In this document: positions 8,666 through 15,989 of the stretch, in pieces
How positions within the stretch are numbered: the stretch's first letter is position 1
How the letters are laid out: each line of letters starts with the position of its first letter
DNA from: an uncultured Candidatus Altimarinota bacterium
Lineage (GTDB): Bacteria; Patescibacteriota; Gracilibacteria; BD1-5; JAGOOR01
Direction of reading: 5' to 3'
Assembly: GCA_937924685.1 (NCBI GenBank)
Contig: CALEVN010000002.1
Coordinates: forward strand, 1-20,686
DNA: 20,686 nt
Notes under the pieces: generated by a model
What the model saw: the letters and a program-made list of their open reading frames with translations, nothing else
Told to the model about the DNA's origin: nothing
Databases searched by the model: none
Made by a program: the position numbers and the translations under genes

Positions 8666-8741
8666 TGGAGCCGATGACTGGATTTGAACCAGCGACCTAG
8701 AGTTTACGATACTCTCGCTCTACCAGCTGAGCTACATCGGC
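8666..8741 (-). tRNA. tRNA-Thr (anticodon CGU)
   Basis: On the minus strand the 76 nt fold as a standard cloverleaf. The acceptor stem is GCCGATG (8741-8735) paired with CATCGGC (8676-8670). The D arm is GCTC/GAGC, the anticodon stem AGAGT/ACTCT encloses loop ATCGTAA, and the T arm is CTGG-TTCAAAT-CCAG. The anticodon CGT reads ACG (Thr). CCA is encoded at the 3' end (8668-8666). A TATAAT lies 9 nt upstream of the 5' end. Confidence 0.95.
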
Positions 8742-8750
8742 ATGAGAGGG

Positions 8751-8777
8751 ATTATAATTCTCTTTATATCAATGCAA
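8751..8777 (-). promoter_or_regulatory. Likely promoter of tRNA-Thr
   Basis: On the minus strand TATAAT (8756-8751) is preceded by TTGCAT (8777-8772) with a short 15-bp spacer. It overlaps the 3' end of pth. Confidence 0.45.
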
Positions 8778-9282
8778 GAAGTTTTTTCTCGACTTCCATA
8801 AAGACTTCTTCGAGTTGTTCTCGTTCCTCTTTTGTAAATTTTGACAGTACCCAATCCGCTGCGTCCATATTTGGATGACGACCTATACCGACTTTTATTC
8901 TCTTGATATCTTGTGTTCCAAGAGTTTCGATAATTGATCCTATGCCATTGTGTCCGCCCTGACTTCCTGATTCACGAAATCTCACTTTACCAAAGTCCAT
9001 ATCGAGATCATCCGAGATGATGATGATATCTTCTGGGGAAATCTTAAAAAATGAAGCACATGCTTGGACGCTTTTTCCAGAGAGATTCATATACGTCTCT
9101 GGCTTGAGAAGGATGCATTTTGTATCATTCAGAATGCATTTAGTGTAGAGCCCTTGATATCATTTTTTCCATTCTTCTGCATCCATTTGAGAAGCGAGAT
9201 CATCGACAAAAAGAAACCCGACATTGTGCCGAGTTTCTCTGTATTCTTTTCCTGGATTTCCGAGACCGACGATGAGTTTCAT
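8764..9282 (-). CDS. pth: Peptidyl-tRNA hydrolase
   Basis: The protein has 172 residues, slightly short of the usual 185-195, and starts MKLIVGLGNPGKEYRETRHN. Asn9 and His19 match the substrate-binding Asn and catalytic His of Pth. YMNLSGKSV and SDDLDMDFGKVRFRESGSQG with GGHNGIGSI complete the family signature, including the Asp that orients the His. Pth cleaves the ester between peptide and tRNA on drop-off products in the cytosol. One Gly, in EEWKKGYQG (about residue 46), is TGA and cuts the ORF in two under the standard code. ATG 9282-9280 is 9 bp after the pilin-like stop, and a TATAAT sits across that stop codon (9296-9291), 8 nt from the ATG, with no good -35. The tRNA-Thr promoter lies within its 3' end. 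Confidence 0.95.
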
Positions 9283-9291
9283 GGGGGAAAA

Positions 9292-9810
9292 TTATAGGTC
9301 TTGAGCCCAAGTGCCGACGCCATTTGGACTATTGCCACCCTGGCTTCTCTGACCTCCACCAAAGGTTGGTATGCTGGTATTAGAGGTAGAGCTACCGAGT
9401 CCAGCACTTGCCCCACTTGCGACATCAAAACATGATTGGTCTGTTTTTCCAAACATTCTATCAGAGACACACTTCATCGTGCTAAAAATATTTGAAGGAC
9501 TAAATTTCTCGCCGACCGATTCAAATCCAAGAGCTTTAGAGACAGCAGGAGTGATGAGAATGATCACTATCATCACGAGGAGGCCGATAACAGAGTAGCG
9601 AATCATATTAATCGCTGGATGGACTTTATGCTCATCACCTCCAGAGATCACTAACAAAAATCCTCACCAGAGTACAAAGACAATTGTGAGGAGAATAGCG
9701 ATGAGAAGGAGTATGGCGATACCGACAGTCATGAGTTCTTCCAGAGTATAAATCTGGGAAGCAGAATCAGCGAAGCCTGCTGTTTGAGCATAGACTATTG
9801 AGGTGAACAT
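9292..9810 (-). CDS. Pilin/VirB2-TrbC-like two-TM membrane protein
   Basis: The start chosen is ATG 9810-9808, giving 172 residues; a later TTG start would lose the first membrane helix, and one Gly between them is TGA. A short signal-like N-terminus (MFTSIVYAQTAGF) is followed by TM1 (about 28-54, ILLLIAILLTIVFVLWGGF) and VISGGDEHKVHPAINMIRYS. TM2 is SVIGLLVMIVIILITPAV (about 71-88). The glycine after TM1, the GGDE/Lys turn and the second helix resemble the small VirB2/TrbC-like pilin family often seen in candidate-phylum bacteria as I know it. The C-terminal 80 residues are Ser/Gly-rich and low in complexity (SGASAGLGSSTSNTS, FGGGQRSQGG), with two Cys. The start overlaps the end of khpA by 16 nt, so it is translationally coupled to it, an unusual partner for a membrane protein. 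It may be pilus or secretion related; that is inference. Confidence 0.6.
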
Positions 9811-10043
9811 GGTTCGAGGAGGTTTAAGAAAAGTTTCTTCTCATTCTTTATACCAATAATTCGTACGAGAGATTGGAGCGCACGAATAGTTTTACCACCA
9901 CGACCAATAACACGCTTCATATCATCAGCGTGTACGGTGAGTTGGTAGCGAGTAGCATCCGTATCTTCTTTTACTTCGAGAGATACGGCTTCAGGATTGG
10001 ATACGATATGTGTGATACAATAACGAATGAATTTTTCTGCCAT
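9795..10043 (-). CDS. khpA: KH-domain RNA-binding protein KhpA
   Basis: The 82-residue protein starts MAEKFIRYCITHIV, the typical KhpA/YlqC start; the in-frame upstream Met would add an unlikely extension inside the terminator region. The GXXG loop of the KH fold is VIGRGGKTIRAL (about residues 45-56). KhpA binds RNA as a partner of KhpB and affects cell division and translation in Gram-positive bacteria. It follows rpsP, the common order in bacteria (rpsP-khpA-rimM-trmD). Here rimM and trmD are absent and a pilin-like gene overlaps the 3' end instead. A terminator hairpin separates it from rpsP, so expression may be reduced relative to S16. Confidence 0.9.
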   Translation of the reverse strand: MAEKFIRYCITHIVSNPEAVSLEVKEDTDATRYQLTVHADDMKRVIGRGGKTIRALQSLVRIIGIKNEKKLFLNLLEPCSPQ

Positions 10044-10076
10044 AAATGTAGGAAAAAATACAGTCACCAGACACAC

Positions 10077-10100
10077 GAAAAAGCCCCAGAAAAGGGCTTT
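10077..10100 (-). terminator. Intrinsic terminator between rpsP and khpA
   Basis: On the minus strand AAGCCC (10099-10094) and GGGCTT (10086-10081) form a stem with a short loop, followed by five T (10082-10078). It would cut most transcripts after rpsP, with readthrough to khpA. Confidence 0.75.
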
Positions 10101-10105
10101 ATGAA

Positions 10106-10342
10106 CTAAACGGCGAGAGAGTTGACCTTGAAAAGACGAGCAACAGTTTCAGAGAGTTGAGCACCTTGGCTCACACGAGTACGAACTTTGTCCATATCGA
10201 CAGCGTACTTCTTTGTACGTGTATCATACCAACCGAGTACTTCTATTTCACCAGATTTAGCTGGTTTTGTGTGCTCAGTGACGACGATATCGAAATGAGA
10301 AAGGTGTTTACGGCCAGCACGAGAGAGACGAATCTTTAACAT
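10106..10342 (-). CDS. rpsP: 30S ribosomal protein S16
   Basis: The protein has 78 residues, the normal size for bS16. It starts MLKIRLSRAGRKHLSHFDIV and continues with IVVTEHTKPAKSGEIEVLGWYD, matching the S16 pattern of a basic start, an IVV strand and a G-x-x-x-E-x-LG-x-Y block. S16 stabilises the central and 5' domains of 16S rRNA in the small subunit. There is no TGA codon, in line with a highly expressed gene. ATG 10342-10340 has no Shine-Dalgarno sequence. A possible promoter upstream (TTGCAT at about 10395-10390, TAGAAT at about 10374-10369) is weak. A terminator follows, then khpA. Confidence 0.95.
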   Translation of the reverse strand: MLKIRLSRAGRKHLSHFDIVVTEHTKPAKSGEIEVLGWYDTRTKKYAVDMDKVRTRVSQGAQLSETVARLFKVNSLAV

Positions 10343-10394
10343 ATGAAAAATTGAGAGTTAACCCAGTTATTCTAGAGAAATGTAGATAAATGCA

Positions 10395-10445
10395 AGTCTT
10401 TTTATACTTTTTTTCGTTTTTTTCTTGTGTGTATACAAAAAGACT
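10395..10445. repeat. Inverted repeat between rpsP and the OFOR beta gene
   Basis: The arms AGTCTTTTTATAC (10395-10407) and GTATACAAAAAGACT (10431-10445) are complementary except for two extra bases, with 23 nt of T-rich spacer. The element lies between two divergent genes; it may be an operator or a hairpin in a leader. No other copy is visible in the window. Confidence 0.5.
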
Positions 10446-10479
10446 AGATTTTTGGTTTGTTTTTACTATTATCCTTCAT

Positions 10480-11322
10480 ATGTTTGACGCTCTCAAAAAA
10501 AATGCAGATATATATGTTTCTCTCGAAGAAACCGATCAGGTCATGACGTGGTGTGATGATTGTGGTAATTATGGAATTCAAAAAGCTCTTTTCCAAGCCC
10601 TCACGCTCGAAGAAATAAATCCAAAAAATGTCATAACAGCGTATGATGTCGGATGTTCAGGGAATGAATCTGATAAGGTCGGACTCACGACGATCCATGG
10701 TCTTCATGGGCGAGTATTGCCGCTCGCAACAGGTATAAAGATAGCTCACCCCGAGAAAACTGTCATAGCACATGCGGGGGATGGTGCTACTCTCAGTGAG
10801 GGGATCAATCATCTCATCCATACTGTTCGACATGATAGAAATATTCTCTTTATTCATCATGTGAATGCGACATTTGGTCTCACGACAGGGCAGGCAAGCT
10901 CGGTGACCCTCCCTGGGACGAAGATGAATGCGACACCAAAAGGGGTTGATACTCCACCAGTAGAATCCCTGCGAGTCTTATCAGGTTGCGACCCGACTTT
11001 TATAGCACGGACTCTCTCATACGATATGGATCATATGACAGCCGTGTTTCAAGAATGACTTCGTCATCCAGGTTTTGCCTATATCGAAGTCCTCCAACTC
11101 TGTCCGACCTATAATAGAGTACAAAATCGTGAGTGGTATGAACGAAATATCGTCCGGGTGTGAAATGGTTACATGCCGAATAGAGAAAGTTTTCTGAACT
11201 GTCTCAAGCTCGCTAAAATGCCTGTCGGTGTTCTCCTGAGTGAACCTCGTGAAAATCATATTCAGACAAGGAAAAACCTCGTTTCTGACGTGGCAAAACA
11301 GGATATAGCTTTTCTCTTGTAA
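10480..11322 (+). CDS. 2-oxoacid:ferredoxin oxidoreductase, beta (TPP) subunit
   Basis: The start at ATG 10480 gives 280 residues, the usual beta-subunit length; in-frame starts further upstream lack family similarity. The thiamine diphosphate site is clear: HAGDGATLSEGINHLIHTVR (about 98-117) followed by NATFGLTTGQASS. Cys25, Cys28, Cys59 and Cys170 fit the four ligands of the beta-subunit [4Fe-4S] cluster. The first pair is WCDDCGNYG rather than the usual WCPGCGN. The enzyme decarboxylates a 2-oxoacid to acyl-CoA and reduces ferredoxin, with pyruvate or 2-oxoglutarate as common substrates. The normal alpha/gamma subunit gene is not adjacent, nor anywhere in the window. Several TGA codons occur in the last quarter. 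The -10-like TATTAT (10467-10472) lies 7 nt before the ATG. The substrate cannot be fixed from the beta chain alone. Confidence 0.85.
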
Positions 11323-11330
11323 GTTTTGTC

Positions 11331-11336
11331 TATACT
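11331..11336 (+). promoter_or_regulatory. Possible -10 element for the dCMP deaminase gene
   Basis: TATACT lies 8 nt before ATG 11345 and is repeated at 11336-11341. No good -35 is seen. A +1 would fall at or next to the start codon. Confidence 0.35.
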
Positions 11337-11344
11337 ATACTCCT

Positions 11345-11887
11345 ATGAATACTCGAATTACCTGGGATCAATACTTTATGGGGCTCGCCCTTCTTTCAGC
11401 ACAGAGGAGCAAAGATGCTCGTACAAATGTGGGAGCTTGTATTGTGGATCGACACAATCGAATTATTGGTATAGGGTATAATGGATTTCCTCGTGGTTGC
11501 CCAGATGATGAATTTCCTCAGACACGATGAAGAGACGAGAATGGTAATATAGCCCGTCTCTATGACTCAAAACATGCCTATTCTGTCCACGCAGAAGCAA
11601 ATGCTATTCTCAACTCCATGGGCCGTGATATGCAGGCTGCAACACTTTATTGTGTTATGCCTACATGTAACGAATGTGCGAAGCTTATTGTCCAGGTAGG
11701 GATAAAACGAGTCGTCTATCTCGCCAGTCCGACCTATGAAGCACGTGATGAATTTCTTGCTGCAAAGCGTATGTATGCGTCTGCAGGAGTCCTCTGTGAA
11801 CTCTACAATGGCCCTACTAATACCATTGAGCTCAATTTCGATGATGCTCACGGGAAGAGCGAAAAGAAAAACTGCGATTGTTGTTAA
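11345..11887 (+). CDS. dCMP deaminase family protein
   Basis: This 180-residue protein runs from ATG 11345 to TAA 11885-11887. The zinc and catalytic motif is VHAEANAIL (His82, Glu84) with CNEC (Cys108, Cys111). GIGYNGFPRGCPDDEFP (about 38-54) is the segment typical of deoxycytidylate deaminases. The enzyme deaminates dCMP to dUMP, feeding dTMP synthesis in the cytosol. One Gly after FPQTR (codon 62) is TGA; the standard code would split the protein before the active site. The usual Pro before the Cys pair is Thr (MPTCNEC), a mild variation. The C-terminus ends with a Cys cluster, NCDCC. It follows the oxidoreductase gene by 22 bp and may share its transcript. Confidence 0.9.
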
Positions 11888-11902
11888 AAGGTAAAATCTG
11901 AT

Positions 11903-11929
11903 TTGACAGTTTCTGTTTTTTAATAAAAT
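11903..11929 (+). promoter_or_regulatory. Promoter of the TrpR/YerC-like regulator
   Basis: A perfect -35 TTGACA (11903-11908) is followed after 15 bp by TAAAAT (11924-11929). The spacer is short but both elements are recognisable. A palindrome overlaps the expected start of transcription. Confidence 0.5.
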
Positions 11930-11947
11930 GTTTTAAAACGTTAAAAC
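11930..11947 (+). promoter_or_regulatory. Candidate operator for autoregulation
   Basis: GTTTTAAAAC (11930-11939) is a perfect 10-bp palindrome followed directly by a partial copy, GTTAAAAC (11940-11947). It sits just downstream of the -10 of a TrpR-family gene and 5 bp before its ATG, where a bound repressor would block transcription. Confidence 0.45.
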
Positions 11948-11952
11948 AATTT

Positions 11953-12246
11953 ATGAAGATAACTCAGAAGAAAACATCAGAATTTAAAAACCTCTCAAAA
12001 GCCTTTATTGGTCTCAAGAATGAAAAGGAAGTCTTCGCACTTCTTCGAGATATTTGTACGCTCTCTGAGATGTCTGCTATGGCGGAGAGGCTCGAAGTGG
12101 CAGAGCAAGTAGAAAAATGAGTCAGTTATAGAACTATTGCAAAAAATACTGGTGCAAGCACTGCTACTATCACACGTGTTGCTCATTGGCTTCATAACGG
12201 GATGGGTGGTTATCATAGCGTGCTCGCACGCACAAAAACATGATAA
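11953..12246 (+). CDS. TrpR-family regulator, YerC/HisR type
   Basis: The protein has 97 residues, the usual size for the YerC branch of the TrpR family. FIGLKNEKEVFALLRDICTLSEM and AERLEVAEQVEKGVSYRTIA lead into the helix-turn-helix NTGASTATITRVAHWL, close to the YerC consensus as I know it. These are all-helical dimers that bind palindromic operators, some in response to an amino acid. YerC-like proteins of Gram-positive bacteria have been proposed as histidine regulators by comparative genomics, to my recollection. The adjacent hisI and hisG genes fit that role. Two glycines, including the last residue, are TGA; the stop is the TAA at 12244-12246. A palindrome at its own promoter suggests autoregulation, and a terminator lies between it and the his genes. 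Confidence 0.85.
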
Positions 12247-12275
12247 ACTAGGGAAAGATTCACTTTCTCTCTCCA

Positions 12276-12310
12276 CCCACCTCAATCTATGAAAGGTGGG
12301 ATTTTTTTTA
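12276..12310 (+). terminator. Intrinsic terminator or attenuator before the his genes
   Basis: CCCACC (12276-12281) pairs with GGTGGG (12295-12300) around a 13-nt loop and is followed by a run of T from 12302. A smaller GAAAG/CTTTC hairpin lies just upstream (about 12252-12267). It ends 20 nt before the next ATG, so it either ends the regulator transcript or attenuates the his genes. Confidence 0.7.
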
Positions 12311-12330
12311 TTTATTTTACAAATTTTATT

Positions 12331-12519
12331 ATGGAAACATCAAAAGAAATGCTTCTCAAAGAAGCAAAAAGACAATCAGTACTCAGAATATCCGGTACAG
12401 ATGGTCGAGGTAGAGCGTCCATAACTACTCCAGAACGAGCTTTGCGTGTTTTGGAAATGTATGGAGCAATAGTGCAGCGATCGAGGTTTCCTGAGAAATT
12501 ATTCTCGATGCTCAAATAA
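12331..12519 (+). CDS. Small 62-residue protein, unknown
   Basis: ATG 12331 to TAA 12517-12519 encodes METSKEMLLKEAKRQSVLRI and then GTDGRGRASITTPERALRVL, with a basic, mostly helical composition. There are no TGA codons, membrane segments or metal motifs. I recognise no family; it is too short and different to be HisE. It begins 20 nt after the terminator and ends 20 nt before hisI, so it could be the first gene of the his transcript. The coding call rests on the clean frame, the fit between neighbours and the upstream frame being closed. Confidence 0.5.
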   Translation: METSKEMLLKEAKRQSVLRISGTDGRGRASITTPERALRVLEMYGAIVQRSRFPEKLFSMLK

Positions 12520-12539
12520 TTATATTTAACTATCAATGT

Positions 12540-13109
12540 ATGAATGAATTTATACCTATAGTCGCCCAGGACTTTAAAACTGGCGAAGTACGAATGGTTG
12601 GAATTGGAAATGAGGAGAGTAATGCAATTTCTGATAAAACAGGAAAGCTTACCTTTTGGTCACGGACCAAATGACGTCTCTGGACCAAAGGCGAGACGAG
12701 CGGTGATTTTCTTGAGATACAGGATAAGCAAAATACCGTTTCTATGTCTCAGAATCAACAACTTCAGCAATCAATAGTATATCGTGTGAGACAAGTAGTG
12801 TGAGAGACTGGTATGACATGCCACAAGGGTAACCCGACGTGTTTCCGAGGTGATGTATTTGATATTAAAAACCGTCTCGCTCTCAAGCGATTAAATTATG
12901 CGAAAATGAACGGAAAAATACTTGTTGTCACCCAAGCATTGCCAAGTAATGGTATTGTATGAGTCAGGATGCTCGATGAGCCAAATGTGAAATTCCTCCT
13001 GAAAAATCTCACAGAGAAATCGGGTGGTAGGTGAGATATATCAATCGATTGTGATGATGATACCTTACTTATACGTATTCCGATGGAAATATCTTCTTTT
13101 AAAATTTAA
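12540..13109 (+). CDS. hisI: Phosphoribosyl-AMP cyclohydrolase-like protein with displaced metal motif
   Basis: The protein has 189 residues, against roughly 110-140 for a stand-alone HisI. Residues 6-60 are typical: IPIVAQDFKTGEVRMVGIGN and FWSRTKGRLWTKGETSG (39-55; Gly45 is TGA). TCHKGNPTCF (93-102) supplies the two zinc Cys, 94 and 101. Between them the family has a DCDGD motif whose Asp and Cys bind Mg2+ and Zn2+. Here the aligned stretch is QQLQQ (73-77), while the following SIVYRVRQ still matches. An intact DCDDDTLLIRI (170-180) instead sits near the C-terminus after an extra region of about 65 residues. HisI opens the purine ring of PR-AMP in histidine synthesis, with active sites shared across the dimer. 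The relocated motif could complete the site from the C-terminal part. HisE is not seen. hisG follows after 10 bp. Confidence 0.8.
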
Positions 13110-13119
13110 CTTTAAAATT

Positions 13120-14010
13120 ATGAAAAAAATACTATTTGGAGTCCCTTCGGGGAGTCTCCAGGATAAAACAATGTGATTGCTTACATGAGCAGGAATTATT
13201 CGAAAATATAATCCTGATAACAGGGCATATCAACTGGCTACAGAGATTGACTGGCTCGTCTTGCGTATACTCGATAGACGAGACATGCCAGAAGAAATAG
13301 CCGATGGGATTGTCGACTGCGGTATAACTGGCTCGGACTATTATGAAGAATCTGAGAAACAGCTTCAATCACTCGGTGATTTTACTTTTTCTCGGAAATC
13401 TGATCAGCCAACACGTCTTGTCCTGGCTGGGCCAGAAAGAGTTTTCTGATCTATAGATGATATTCGTGGCAAGAGAATTTCCACAGAATTACCTATTCTG
13501 ACAAGGAAAAAGCTTCAAGAAGTCTGTGGTTGGTGAGATGAGGAGATCAGTATAAGACGCACAAATGGAAAAACCGAAACTGCGGGTATAAACAGGGGAG
13601 AGCCATTTACTGATATAGCTGAATCAGGTGAGACTCTTGTGATCAATAATCAAAAAATCTTTGAGACCCTCTTTGTTTCTTCGCCTACTATGTACGCTAG
13701 ACCAGAGAGTTTACTGGATGATGAAAAGAAAGAGAAAATCTGAGATGTCTATGATCTCTTGAGGGTAACCTATAATCAACAACGTAATCCAAAAGTCATG
13801 GCAGAAATGAATGTACCACGCTCGGTTCTTTCGGTCGTATGTCAGATGCTTCCTGCCGATGTATCACCAACTATTCTTCCTGAACAAAATCCGGAATGGA
13901 CTGTTGTGAAAGTCTTGGTATCAAGCAAAACACTCACAAATATGAAAGGGGATTTGAAAAGGCTCTGAGTGAGTGGTATTGTTGAAACAGATGTAAAATC
14001 TGTGATGTAG
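13120..14010 (+). CDS. hisG: ATP phosphoribosyltransferase, long form
   Basis: The gene encodes 296 residues with TGA as Gly, the length of the long HisG form that carries a C-terminal ACT-like regulatory domain. The start MKKILFGVPSGSLQDKTMGL, the block IADGIVDCGITGSDYYEE (about 60-77), ISTELPILTRKKL, and the PRPP-binding DIAESGETLV (about 165-174) are typical. The last 75 residues contain PEWTVVKVLVSS, as in the HisG_C domain. HisG joins ATP and PRPP to start histidine synthesis and is usually feedback-inhibited by histidine. Glycines at GLLTGAG (both G-L and T-G) are TGA. Only hisI is next to it; the other pathway genes are not in the window. Transcription ends at the palindrome at 14020-14049. 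Confidence 0.93.
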
Positions 14011-14019
14011 CTTTTATCT

Positions 14020-14049
14020 AAAAAGAGACCAGCATGCTGGTCTCTTTTT
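14020..14049. terminator. Bidirectional terminator between hisG and lepA
   Basis: A perfect 30-bp palindrome has GAGACCAGCA paired with TGCTGGTCTC, flanked by five A on one side and five T on the other. It can terminate both convergent genes. Confidence 0.95.
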
Positions 14050-14051
14050 GT

Positions 14052-15932
14052 TTATTTCTTCTTCAAAATATCAATAAATGTCTCACTTGGGATGGAGACT
14101 TTTCCAAATTCTTTCATTTTTTTCTTTCCTTTTTTCTGCTTATCGAGGAGCTTATTTTTACGTGTGACATCACCACCATAGAGGTAGCCTGTTACATCTT
14201 TTCGATATGCTGAGATGGTTTCACGGGCTATTACTTTTGCTCCGACTGCTGCTTGGATAGGGATCGAGAAGAGTTGTTTTGGGATAGCTTCTTTGAGCTT
14301 CGTACAGAGCTCGACACCGACATGATACGCCTTGCTTCTGTGGGCGATGGTTGAAAACGCAGAGATTCGCTCGTTATTCACGAGAATATCTATCTTCACG
14401 AGGTCGTCACGCTTGTAATTGAGTTGTTCGTAGCTCATACTGGCATAGCCCGATGAGCGAGACTTGAGATCATCGTAGAAATCGGTGATGATTTCTGCCA
14501 TTGGTATCTCGTAGGTCAGAATCGAGCGAGTCTCGTCGATATAGGTCTGATTTTTGTAGATGCCTCGATGTTCTTGAGCGAGCGTCATCATCTCTCCTAC
14601 CATGTTAGAACGAGTGATGATCTCGAGTTTGACGATAGGTTCTTCCATCCATTCATACGTTCCTGGTTCGGGGAGGTTTTCCGGATTTCTAATCCAGAGA
14701 CGAGTATAGGTTTTATCTCCGAGTTTTTCGAGCTTGAGTGGTGTATTTTTGAAATCATGAGAATGATCTCCAGGCATCATGACTTGATAGGTGACCTGAG
14801 GGCTTGTGAGGATGACATCGAGATCAAATTCTCGATCAAGACGTTCCTTGACTATCTCCATATGCAGAAGTCCGAGAAATCCACAACGGAAGCCATGTCC
14901 GAGAGCAGGGGAGACCTCGTGCTCATTGGTCAGAGAGCTGTCGCTCATTTTGAGTTTTTCGATATCAGTTTTGAGCTGATTATAGTCTTCAGTATCGACT
15001 GGATACACACCAGCGAAGACGTAAGGAATGACTTTTTGAAACCCTGGAATTGGATGCTTATATTCTTCTGTTCCAGCAAAGATGGTATCACCAACACGAG
15101 CTTCCTGGAGCGTCTTAATTCCTGTCACGATATATCCTATCTCACCGGCTTTGAGAGAGGAGAGGGGATGGTATTCTGGCTTGAAACACCCAACTTCGAG
15201 TATATCCACAGCTGTATCGGTACTCATGAGAGTGATCTTGTCTCCACGCTTTATCTCACCAGAAAAGAGTTTGATATAGATGACGACGCCACGGTATGAG
15301 TCGTATTGAGAATCAAAAATAAGTCCGAGCTTGACCGAGTCAGGGATTTTTCCTTCAGCATTATTGGGTATGATTTTCCCCTCTGCAGCGACTGAACGAG
15401 GTTCTGGTATACGCTCGACGATGGCATCGAGGACTTTCTCCACATTGGTCCCTACTTTCGCCGAGACAGGTATGATATCCGCTTCATCACAGCCAATGAG
15501 TGAGACGATTTCTCGAGTCACTCGAGGGATATCAGCACTCGGGAGGTCGATTTTATTCAGCACGGGGATGATCACGAGATTGTGATCGATAGCCATGTAG
15601 AGATTGGAGAGTGTCTGTGCTTCGATACCCTGTGTCGCATCGACGACGAGGACGACTCACTCGACTGAAGCGAGACTTCGAGAGACTTCATACTGGAAAT
15701 CGACATGACCTGGAGTATCAATGAGATTGATTTCATGACCTTTCCAGGCCATACGGACAGGGGTGAGTTTGATGGTAATCCCACGTTCTTGTTCTATCTC
15801 CATGGTATCAAGCATTTGGCTGTTTTTCATTTCGCGTTTTTCTTTGGTTCCCGTAAGTTCGAGCATCCTATCTGCAAGGGTAGACTTGCCGTGATCGATA
15901 TGGGCGATGATTCAGAAATTCCTGATAGACAT
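14052..15932 (-). CDS. lepA: Elongation factor 4 (LepA)
   Basis: The full protein has 626 residues, slightly longer than the usual 600. It starts at ATG 15932-15930; the long standard-code ORF beginning at 15596 lacks the GTP-binding domain because Gly92 (VEGVVLVVDA) is TGA, and so is Gly7. MSIRNFGIIAHIDHGKST has the P-loop, EQERGITI is switch I, DTPGHVDF is G3 and VLNKIDLP is G4. Domain II, two alpha/beta domains and the basic LepA C-terminal domain follow (GGDVTRKNKLLDKQKKGKKK). LepA is a ribosome-associated GTPase that acts in initiation, back-translocation or 30S assembly. The upstream cysteine-peptidase-like gene is 57 bp away on the same strand. TAAGAT lies 6 nt before the ATG with TTGATT upstream, suggesting an own, leaderless promoter. 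It ends at a shared terminator with hisG. Confidence 0.97.
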
Positions 15933-15989
15933 GCCTGTATCTTAGCGAAAACAGCATAAAATCAATGTATTTTGACAACAGAGTCCCCT

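Noticed and set aside
8452..8700. 82-residue frame ending MTGFEPAT
   Set aside because: It reads through the antisense of tRNA-Thr and overlaps the real 397-residue gene in another frame; this peptide ending is a familiar false call from tRNA genes.
12331..12519. The 62-residue gene as HisE
   Set aside because: It is too short and lacks the acidic helix pattern of phosphoribosyl-ATP pyrophosphatase.
14568..15299. 243-residue open frame on the plus strand inside lepA
   Set aside because: It is antisense to well-conserved LepA domains and has the skewed composition of a shadow frame.
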